A DNA stretch of 11,979 bases from Pseudomonadota bacterium. Lineage in GTDB: Bacteria > Pseudomonadota > Alphaproteobacteria > Rhizobiales > Devosiaceae. The stretch is from positions 1 to 11,979 of the forward strand of contig JAEZBF010000310.1 in the NCBI GenBank assembly GCA_023427545.1, read 5' to 3'. Shown here one piece after another: positions 1 through 5,444 of this stretch (the first letter of the stretch is position 1; each line of letters begins with the position of its first letter). The notes beneath the pieces are model-generated. The model did no database searches, was not told the origin of the DNA, and saw only the letters and a list, made by a program, of their open reading frames with translations. The position numbers and the translations under genes are program-made.

Positions 1-854
1 CTCGCGCCCGAGACCATGAACATCCCGAAGCACCCCGCCAGCACGATCCGGTTGGAGAGGACTTCGACAGAGACCAGCGGTTCGGGCGCGCGAACCAGCC
101 GCCAGGCAAAGGCGATCCAGAGCAGCAGCGAGAGGGCCAGCGTTCCCAGGATCTGGGGCGAATTCCAGGGATAAACGGCGCCGCCCCAGTTGAGGACGAG
201 AAGCAGCAGCGCCGTGCCGGTCACGAGGAGCAGTGCGCCGGGCGCATCGAGCTTGTGCGCTCGCGCGGCGGTGTGCAGCTTGCGCAGCGGCTTGTCGACC
301 ACGATCATGGCGATCAGCCCGAGCGGCAGGTTGAGCCAGAAGATCAGGGACCAGTGCCATTCCGCGAACAGGCCGCCCAGCAGCGGCCCTGCGATGCTGG
401 CCACAGCCCACATGCCCGAGATCCAGGCGGCATATTTGCCGCGCTCGCGAGGCGGCAGCATGTCGCCGATCAGGATCTGCGAGAGCGCGAAAAGCCCGCC
501 GCCGCCGACGCCCTGGATGGCGCGGCCGGCAATCAGCATGAACATGTTGGGCGAGAGCGCCGACACCAGGGAGCCCAGCAGGAACAGCGCGAGAGCCGCA
601 TAGAGCGTGCTGCGCCGGCCGTAGATGTCCGACACCTTGCCATAGAGTGGCGCCACCGCAGTCGAGGTCAGCAGGTACGCAGTGACGATCCACGGCAGGT
701 ACTCGGGACTGCCGAGGTGGCCGCCGATGGTCGGCATCGCGGGGGTGACGATCGACTGGTCGAGCGCCGCAAGGAACATGGCGGTGAGAATGCCAAGCAT
801 GGTCACCAGCTTTTCGCTGTCGGTGAGCTCGGCGGGTTGGTCGGCGCGGGTCAT
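1..854 (-). CDS. MFS multidrug exporter, DHA2 (EmrB/QacA) type, partial
   Basis: Inner-membrane proton-driven drug exporter of the major facilitator superfamily. The 284 residues present run from the start codon to the window edge, so roughly half of a usual DHA2 protein of about 500 residues is missing at the C-terminus. Visible signatures are the DHA2 helix-1 motif LDQSIVTPAMP (about 31-41), loop 2-3 motif A GKVSDIYGRR (72-81), the helix-4 motif B region RAIQGVGGGG (111-120), and antiporter motif C AGPLLGG (about 155-161) in helix 5. About eight hydrophobic helices are covered. The ATG at 854 precedes a short polar N-terminus (MTRADQPAEL) and helix 1. No strong Shine-Dalgarno is visible, and no ATG or GTG lies just upstream in frame. 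The gap to the DUF488 stop upstream is 59 bases with no clear terminator, so read-through from that gene is possible. The substrate cannot be told. Confidence 0.9.
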   Translation of the reverse strand, partial: MTRADQPAELTDSEKLVTMLGILTAMFLAALDQSIVTPAMPTIGGHLGSPEYLPWIVTAYLLTSTAVAPLYGKVSDIYGRRSTLYAALALFLLGSLVSALSPNMFMLIAGRAIQGVGGGGLFALSQILIGDMLPPRERGKYAAWISGMWAVASIAGPLLGGLFAEWHWSLIFWLNLPLGLIAMIVVDKPLRKLHTAARAHKLDAPGALLLVTGTALLLLVLNWGGAVYPWNSPQILGTLALSLLLWIAFAWRLVRAPEPLVSVEVLSNRIVLAGCFGMFMVSGA

Positions 855-913
855 GCAGGTGCTGTAGCCGCGGAGCGGGGTGGGCGACAAGCTCGGTCGG
901 GCCCCATTGCTGG

Positions 914-1462
914 CTAGATCAGCGCGGGCTGGCCGGGCGGATAGACGATCCGATTGGTGTCGAGAACCACCGCGCCGGGGGTCATCGCAGCGGGCTCGAT
1001 GTGGTGCGGACCAAGGATGTGGAACACCCGTTCGCCGCTCGCGAGCAGGTAGTCGGCGATGATCCGGCGATGACAGCGCCACCAGACGGCCTCAGCGCAC
1101 ATGATCGCAGTGTTCCGGCGTGAGCCGATCTCGCGGAGGTGGTCGAGGCCAGCGCGGAAGCCATCGGTCAGGGCGTAGTCGGCGTAGTTCCGAAAGCTCG
1201 TGTTCTCCCAGAAGCCGTTCGGCGACTGGTCATCGGGCACCTGCCTGCCGCGGAGCCCGCCAAGTGCAGCAACGTGTTCGTAGCCGATCTGGACGGCGGC
1301 GAGGGTGCTCCCGAAGGTGTCCCGGTTGTACTGCGGGTTGGTGCGCGATCGTGGCACGGTGCGCACGTCGACGACCATGCTCGCCCCTGCTTCCCGCAGC
1401 AGCGCGACGAACTCCTCGATCGTTCGCGTCGAGTGTCCGATGGTGAAGAACGGCAGGGTCAT
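914..1462 (-). CDS. DUF488 family protein
   Basis: Soluble 182-residue protein of the DUF488 family, whose biochemical role is not established. The family signatures are all present: TIGHSTR near the N-terminus (7-13), VDVRTVPRSRTNPQY (31-45), and the C-terminal cluster MCAEAVWWRCHRR (121-133), with C122, C130, H131 and R132 conserved. A Cys-His arrangement of this kind suggests metal binding or a redox or nucleic-acid role, but that is inference. The length is normal for the family. The ATG at 1462 is followed directly by the conserved beta strand LPFFTIGHS, so the start is well constrained; the upstream AGGG is a weak ribosome binding site. The gene lies 58 bases downstream of rnk on the same strand and is probably co-transcribed with it. 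Confidence 0.85.
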   Translation of the reverse strand: MTLPFFTIGHSTRTIEEFVALLREAGASMVVDVRTVPRSRTNPQYNRDTFGSTLAAVQIGYEHVAALGGLRGRQVPDDQSPNGFWENTSFRNYADYALTDGFRAGLDHLREIGSRRNTAIMCAEAVWWRCHRRIIADYLLASGERVFHILGPHHIEPAAMTPGAVVLDTNRIVYPPGQPALI

Positions 1463-1520
1463 CGCGTTACCCTATCCGACGCCGACACCACCGGACGACG
1501 CACTCGCGCAACTCCGCGCC

Positions 1521-1961
1521 CTAGCCGAGCGCCGCCACGGGCGCAGCGCTTGCACCGCTGTCGACGGACTCGGGTTGCCCTACTGTCAGTACGGTCAGGA
1601 CGCGCTTGTGACCGTCGCGGGTCGACCAGGTGATCGACTGCCCGGCGCTCAGGCCGATGAGAGCCGTTCCGACCGGTGTCAGCACCGAGACCTGGCCGGC
1701 GGCGATATCGGCCTCCTGGGGGAAAACGAGCGTAACCTCATGAGTCGCGCCGTCGTCGGCACGATAGGTGACGCGCGAGCCCATGCGCACGACGTCGGCG
1801 CCGAGCCTGGCATCGGGCACGACGCGGGCGCGGTCGACCTCGTCGAGGAGCTCGTCGGCGGCTTCGGCCCAGCGGCCGGAATTGGCGGACGACAGGGCGA
1901 GCAGGTTGCGGCGGTCGGATTCACAGATCGTGATGCGAGGCCTCAGGGTGGGAGTAGGCAT
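1521..1961 (-). CDS. rnk: Nucleoside diphosphate kinase regulator Rnk (GreA/GreB C-terminal domain family)
   Basis: Protein of 146 residues homologous to Escherichia coli Rnk, a GreA/GreB relative that binds RNA polymerase but lacks the long GreA coiled coil; in E. coli it influences nucleoside diphosphate kinase levels. The Rnk N-terminal segment is seen as RPRITICESDRRNLLAL (7-23). The FKBP-like GreA C-terminal fold follows, with MGSRVTYR (60-67), the hydrophobic VTLVFPQEAD (76-85), and the family hallmark SVLTPVGTALIGLSAGQSI (92-110). The frame stays open to 2033, but the ATG at 1961 is preferred. It has GGAGA about nine bases upstream and matches the family N-terminus, whereas the 24 extra residues are low-complexity and unlike Rnk. 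A promoter candidate and structured leader lie upstream at 1962-2226. The stop is followed 58 bases later by the DUF488 gene. Confidence 0.9.
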   Translation of the reverse strand: MPTPTLRPRITICESDRRNLLALSSANSGRWAEAADELLDEVDRARVVPDARLGADVVRMGSRVTYRADDGATHEVTLVFPQEADIAAGQVSVLTPVGTALIGLSAGQSITWSTRDGHKRVLTVLTVGQPESVDSGASAAPVAALG

Positions 1962-2088
1962 TGTGGTCAGTCTCCGCGCGAAAAGCGTGAGCGAGGCCGA
2001 TACGGCCGTCGATGGGTGAATGGGGTGGTGCACGAGGGCCCCGGTGGCGCGCCTATTGCCGGCAGCGATGTGGGGAAGACCCGAATAT

Positions 2089-2126
2089 CCCTAAGCCTCC
2101 GCCGTGCAGAACGCGGCGGCTTAGGG
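2089..2126 (-). other. 38-base imperfect inverted repeat (stem-loop) in the rnk leader
   Basis: On the plus strand the arms are CCCTAAGCC-T-CCGC and GCGG-C-GGCTTAGGG around a 10-base loop. This gives nine perfect pairs, one T-C mismatch and four more pairs. No T-rich run follows on either strand, so it is unlikely to be an intrinsic terminator. It lies about 128 bases upstream of the rnk start and downstream of the promoter candidate, so it would be transcribed in the leader. It could be a regulatory RNA hairpin, a protein-binding palindrome or a dispersed palindromic repeat; the sequence alone does not decide. Confidence 0.6.
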
Positions 2127-2133
2127 CTAGTGT

Positions 2134-2158
2134 CCTGCCAGGAGCTGTCCCGGGCAGG
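2134..2158 (-). repeat. Short inverted repeat, 6-base arms
   Basis: CCTGCC and GGCAGG face each other across a 13-base loop, only seven bases from the larger 2089-2126 stem-loop. In such GC-rich DNA a 6-base pairing alone is weak evidence. It is listed because two stem-loops in tandem would sit in the same predicted leader. Confidence 0.3.
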
Positions 2159-2198
2159 CGCGCATGTCCATGAATGCTGGATGCGGGCTCATCAGCCT

Positions 2199-2226
2199 AA
2201 GGTAGTGAGCGTGGCGGGGTTGTCAA
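2199..2226 (-). promoter_or_regulatory. Candidate sigma-70 promoter for rnk
   Basis: Read on the minus strand there is a perfect -35 box TTGACA (2226-2221), a 16-base spacer and a weak -10 box TACCTT (2204-2199). It lies just downstream of the predicted Mrp terminator and about 240 bases upstream of the rnk ATG, which is where an independent rnk promoter is expected. The transcript would start near 2192 and carry a leader of about 230 bases. The -10 match is poor (three of six), so confidence is moderate. Confidence 0.4.
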
Positions 2227-2256
2227 CCAAGCGCCTGATCAAGCGGCGCAGAGATG

Positions 2257-2284
2257 AAAAGGGCACCGCCACGCCCGCGGTGCC
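2257..2284 (-). terminator. Rho-independent terminator of the Mrp operon
   Basis: Read on the minus strand, a perfect 8-base stem GGCACCGC / GCGGTGCC closes a 7-base loop (2284-2262) and is followed by C and TTTT (2260-2257). It lies 92 bases past the mrpG stop codon and just before the promoter candidate for rnk. The T run is short (four), but the GC-rich stem and its position fit an intrinsic terminator. Confidence 0.6.
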
Positions 2285-2376
2285 ACAGTTGTTTGCCGGT
2301 GAGGGAGGAGGACCGGCAGGTTCAGAATGCGCGCGGAATGGTTAACGGAGCCTGAACTTTCCCAATTCCGCACAGC

Positions 2377-2751
2377 TCAGGTGGAAGACTCGGCCTCCGG
2401 CGCCCGCCGCCGTCCGCCCGGCACGTTCTCGTCTCCCGCCATGCGATCGCGGGCGAGCGCCGCCCGAACGACCAGCATCAGGCTGATCGGCGTCGTGAGG
2501 GTGAGGAAGACGGCGATCAGCACCTCGTGGAAGACGAGCTGTCCGCGCGACACCGAGAAATAAAGGATCGAGCTCGCAAGGATCAGCAGCATGCCAAGGC
2601 TGGAACCGAGCGTTGGCGCATGCACGCGCTGGTAGAACGTGCGGAACCGGGCGAGGCCGACCGCACCCGCCAGCGCAAAGAGCGCGCCGGCCAGCACGCA
2701 GACGGCGATGACCACGGCGAAGGGGAGGGGCAGGTCGGCGACGCCGTTCAT
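2377..2751 (-). CDS. mrpG: Na+/H+ antiporter subunit G (MrpG/MnhG/PhaG)
   Basis: Small integral membrane subunit of 124 residues and the last gene of the Mrp antiporter operon. Three hydrophobic helices are visible, and the family signature VGLARFRTFYQRVHAPTLG (31-49) follows the first of them. The second signature, TLTTPISLMLVVRAA, lies near residues 84-98. The tail after the third helix is charged and cytoplasmic-looking (RRRAPEAESST). MrpG has no redox or pumping residues of its own and is needed for assembly and activity of the hetero-oligomeric complex. The start overlaps the mrpF stop by four bases (ATGA), implying translational coupling. A terminator follows at 2257-2284. Confidence 0.95.
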   Translation of the reverse strand: MNGVADLPLPFAVVIAVCVLAGALFALAGAVGLARFRTFYQRVHAPTLGSSLGMLLILASSILYFSVSRGQLVFHEVLIAVFLTLTTPISLMLVVRAALARDRMAGDENVPGGRRRAPEAESST

Positions 2752-3029
2752 TCGATCACCTCGCCGCGCATCAGGAACTTGCCCAGGGCCACCGAACTCG
2801 CAAAGCCGAGCAGCGCGATGATCGCGCTCGCCTCGAAGTAGCGGGTGCTGCCCGCGCGCATGCCCAGCGTGATCAGCAACAGCATGCCGGTGACGTACAT
2901 CGCATCGAGCGCCACCACGCGGTCCTGCGCGCGGGGGCCGCGGACCAGGCGGAAGAGGCAGAGCGCCATCGCCACGGCGAGAATCACCTGCGCGGTGACG
3001 ATGGCGAACCCGAGGATTGCAGCGCTCAT
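2748..3029 (-). CDS. mrpF: Na+/H+ antiporter subunit F (MrpF/MnhF/PhaF)
   Basis: Membrane subunit of 93 residues with three predicted helices. The family signature RGPRAQDRVVALDAM lies at about 30-44, including the Asp-Arg pair (D36, R37) and D42 after helix 1; in studied MrpF proteins a conserved acidic residue here is important for Na+ transport. Helices 2 and 3 are LLLITLGM and the ASAIIALLGFASSVALGKFL segment. The length is normal. It overlaps mrpE upstream and mrpG downstream by four bases each (ATGA), so F and G are translated as a coupled pair. Confidence 0.95.
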   Translation of the reverse strand: MSAAILGFAIVTAQVILAVAMALCLFRLVRGPRAQDRVVALDAMYVTGMLLLITLGMRAGSTRYFEASAIIALLGFASSVALGKFLMRGEVIE

Positions 3030-3517
3030 TCGAAGATCTCCCTGAGCGGTTGTTCGTAGCGCTCCGTGATCGCAGCGATGGCCGCGGTGCTGTCGATGAG
3101 GTCGAAAACGTGAATGAGCAGCAGCCCGTCGTCGGAGCGGTAGCTCACCCAGATCGTGCCGGGGGTGGCGGTGATGATGCAGGCGAGCACGGCGAGGCCG
3201 TAGGGGTCGCTGAGCTCGAGCGGGATCGGTACGAACCCCGAGTGCACGCTCCGCGACCGGCCGGTGACGATGCTGCGGAGCATGGCGAAGTTGGAGTGGA
3301 CGATGTCGACCGCGACGCGCGCGGCCAGCCGCCCGAACAGCAGCACCTTGCGGACGCGCAGCCGCGGCGGCTGCAGCCGGTCGAACGCGGCGCCAAGCAG
3401 CAGGCCGAGGATGCAGCCGAGGATGATGTGACCGGGCGCCAGGCTCTGGTTGAGCACGAGCCAGGTCGCCGTCACGAAGAGGCTCATCGCGGGGTGAGGG
3501 AGGAGGCGGGCGATCAT
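3026..3517 (-). CDS. mrpE: Na+/H+ antiporter subunit E (MrpE/MnhE/PhaE)
   Basis: Membrane-associated subunit of 163 residues, the usual MrpE length. Two N-terminal hydrophobic segments are present, the first after MIARLLPHP and the second around GHIILGCILGLLLGAAF. A third follows with the conserved ATPGTIWVSY element, where the TPGT turn is the clearest family mark. The C-terminal part is a soluble domain (LLLIHVFDL). The same frame is open upstream to 5116, but that part is antisense-type shadow of mrpD. The ATG at 3517 overlaps the mrpD stop as ATGA and gives the correct family N-terminus. MrpE is required for full antiport activity although it is not itself a channel subunit. Confidence 0.95.
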   Translation of the reverse strand: MIARLLPHPAMSLFVTATWLVLNQSLAPGHIILGCILGLLLGAAFDRLQPPRLRVRKVLLFGRLAARVAVDIVHSNFAMLRSIVTGRSRSVHSGFVPIPLELSDPYGLAVLACIITATPGTIWVSYRSDDGLLLIHVFDLIDSTAAIAAITERYEQPLREIFE

Positions 3518-5106
3518 GGCCTGGCCACCGTGCCGATGACGGTCTCTATGTACTGCGCCGGGTCGAGCAGTTGCGCGGCGGCGCGCTGGATGAAGCCGAA
3601 CGGCCCCTCCACGGTCACGGTCAGGACGAGGCAGGCGACGAGGAGCAGCGTGACCGGGGCGACTTCGCCGAGGCGGATCGTGGGCGGCACCGAACCTTCG
3701 TCGACCCACCAGATCTGGATGCCGGCCCGCGCGAGCGCGATGAGCGGAAAGAGGCTGGAGAGGATCACCAGCACGGCAAGGAGCCACGGCGCCCAGGGCA
3801 GGGGGCCCACCGGAGCGGACAGCAGCGGGGACAGCATAGCGAACTTGGCGATGAAGCCGGGCAGCGGCGGCAGTCCCGCGATCATCAGCGCGGCGATGAG
3901 GAAACCGCCGCTGAGAATGCCGATCGGAGCCGGGATTTTCACCGTGCGCTCGTCGTCTTCGGTGAAGAGTCCGTCGGCCTCGGGATCGTAGGCCTCGAGC
4001 ACCGGCGGCTCCTCCGAGACCTCGCCGCCCTCCGAACCGATCATGCCCGAGAGCAGGAACAGCGCCGCGGCGGCGACAGTCGATACGCTCATGTAGAACA
4101 GGCCTCCCGCGAGAACCTGGGCATCGTGGAAGGCGATCACCGCCAGCAGCGTGCCGCTCGACATCAGCAGCCCGTTGCCGATCATCCGCCCGAGATCGCG
4201 CGCTGCCAGCATGCCGATGATGCCGATGACGATGGTCACCCCGCCCGCAATGAACAGCCATTCCGCGCCGAAGGCGGCCGATGGGCCGGCCTCCGTGCCG
4301 AAGACCAGCGTGCCCAGCCGCAGGACGGAATAGACGCCCACCTTGGTCATGATCGCGAACATGGCGGCGGTCGCCGGGACGGCGGCGGCATAGGTGCGGG
4401 GCAGCCAGAAGCCGAGCGGCCAGGCCGCCGCCTTGACGAGGAAGGCGACGCCCAAGATCGCTGCGCCGGCGTGAAGCAGCGCGCGCGTGCCGTCCTCGAG
4501 CTCGCCGACGCGCTCGGCGAGCATGGCCATGTTGAGGGTGCCGGTCACCCCGAAGATGAGGCTGACGCCAACAAGGAAAAGCAGCGAAGCCGCAAGATTG
4601 ATGACGATGTAGTGCAGCCCCGGCACCACCCGCTTCACGCCCGATCCATGCAGCAGCAACCCGTACGAAGCGGCCAGCAGGATCTCGAAGAAGACGAAGA
4701 GGTTGAACAGGTCGCCGGTGAGGAAGGCCCCGTTCAGCCCCATCATCAGGAACTGGAACAGCGGATAGTAGTAAGGTCCCAGCCGCGACCACCGGCTCAG
4801 CGCGAACACCGCGCTGACCAGCCCGAGGATCGAGGTGAGCAGCACCATGAGCGCGGCAAGCCGGTCGGCGACCAGCACGATGGCGAACTCCGCCGGCCAG
4901 TTGCCCAGCCGGTAGATCATCGACAGTCCGGCGCCGCTCCGGCCATCGGTGATCAGCACCAGCGCCGCCGCCACGACGAGCAGGGTCGCGTGCGAGATGA
5001 TCGCCAGCCCGGCTTCGAGTGTGCGGTTGCGGCCGCCGGTCAGGAGCAGCAGCGCAGCAATGGCGAGCGGCAGGATGATCGGGACAATGATCAGGTGCTC
5101 GGTCAT
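3514..5106 (-). CDS. mrpD: Na+/H+ antiporter subunit D (MrpD/MnhD/PhaD)
   Basis: Large channel-type subunit of 530 residues, homologous to complex I NuoL/M/N, with about 14 membrane helices. Proton-path residues expected for MrpD are present: the helix-5 Glu in FFEILLAASYG (E141), the helix-7 Lys in FLVKAAAWPLGFWLP (K225), and the Lys in IMTKVGVYSVLR (K255). The SGTLLAVIAF and NGLLMSSG regions also match the family. A strongly acidic loop at about 360-388 (EEPPVLEAYDPEAD and the following EDDER) separates later helices. My recollection is that PhaD proteins of group 2 systems often carry such a loop; this was not checked. It overlaps mrpC and mrpE by four bases each. With MrpA it forms the ion-translocating core of the complex. 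Confidence 0.97.
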   Translation of the reverse strand: MTEHLIIVPIILPLAIAALLLLTGGRNRTLEAGLAIISHATLLVVAAALVLITDGRSGAGLSMIYRLGNWPAEFAIVLVADRLAALMVLLTSILGLVSAVFALSRWSRLGPYYYPLFQFLMMGLNGAFLTGDLFNLFVFFEILLAASYGLLLHGSGVKRVVPGLHYIVINLAASLLFLVGVSLIFGVTGTLNMAMLAERVGELEDGTRALLHAGAAILGVAFLVKAAAWPLGFWLPRTYAAAVPATAAMFAIMTKVGVYSVLRLGTLVFGTEAGPSAAFGAEWLFIAGGVTIVIGIIGMLAARDLGRMIGNGLLMSSGTLLAVIAFHDAQVLAGGLFYMSVSTVAAAALFLLSGMIGSEGGEVSEEPPVLEAYDPEADGLFTEDDERTVKIPAPIGILSGGFLIAALMIAGLPPLPGFIAKFAMLSPLLSAPVGPLPWAPWLLAVLVILSSLFPLIALARAGIQIWWVDEGSVPPTIRLGEVAPVTLLLVACLVLTVTVEGPFGFIQRAAAQLLDPAQYIETVIGTVARP

Positions 5107-5444
5107 CTGCCGTCACCCTCGCCGTCGACGTGGTCGGCGCCGGTCAGGCCCCGGGCGGCAAGCACCACGACGAGGAGCAGCGCGGTCGTTGCGAAGCCGA
5201 TCACGATCGCGGTCAGGACCAGCGCCTGCGGCAATGGATCGGCATGCAGGCCCAAGGTTCCGGTATCGCCCCGGAGGATGGGCTCGGCGCCGAGGCGCAG
5301 GCCACCGGTCGAGAAGATGAAGAGGTTGATTGCGTAGGACAGCAGGGTCAGCCCGATGATCACCTGGAAGGTGCGGGTGCGCAGCACCAGCCAGATGCCA
5401 CAGGCGGTGAGCACGCCGATCGCGATGGAGAGCACGATTTCCAT
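5103..5444 (-). CDS. mrpC: Na+/H+ antiporter subunit C (MrpC/MnhC/PhaC), NuoK-like
   Basis: Membrane subunit of 113 residues, homologous to NuoK of complex I. Three helices are visible. The family signatures GLTLLSYAINLFIFSTGG (about 31-48) and DPLPQALVLTAIVIGFATTA (about 69-88) are intact. The frame is open upstream to 5651 inside the AB gene, but the ATG at 5444 gives the canonical MEIVLSIAIG start and shares its A with the upstream TGA (TGATG, one-base overlap). The downstream junction with mrpD is ATGA. A hydrophilic tail (DHVDGEGDGR) follows helix 3. Confidence 0.95.
   Translation of the reverse strand: MEIVLSIAIGVLTACGIWLVLRTRTFQVIIGLTLLSYAINLFIFSTGGLRLGAEPILRGDTGTLGLHADPLPQALVLTAIVIGFATTALLLVVVLAARGLTGADHVDGEGDGR

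Larger units (their letters stand above)
1962..2376. other. Intergenic region between mrpG and rnk (415 bases)
   Basis: This stretch has no convincing gene on either strand. The open frames crossing it continue antisense through neighbouring genes and have no plausible product. Read on the minus strand, it first holds a likely intrinsic terminator for the Mrp operon (2257-2284), then a promoter candidate (2199-2226). It then holds two inverted repeats (2134-2158 and 2089-2126) that would lie in the rnk leader, and last the rnk ribosome binding site. Confidence 0.8.

Noticed and set aside
2262..2284. The 8-base stem considered as an operator for rnk
   Set aside because: The T run on the minus side and its position between mrpG and the promoter candidate fit a terminator better.
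1305..2345. Plus-strand frame of 346 codons crossing the DUF488 gene, rnk and the intergenic region
   Set aside because: It is antisense to two recognised genes and matches no family. Its extension into the intergenic region simply reflects scarce stop codons at high GC.
3571..5337. Very long plus-strand open frame (588 codons) antisense to mrpD and mrpC
   Set aside because: Its translation is low-complexity and rich in Arg, Gly, Asp, Glu, Gln and His, as expected when a GC-rich membrane-protein gene is read antisense. It has no domain signature, and it conflicts with two certain genes.
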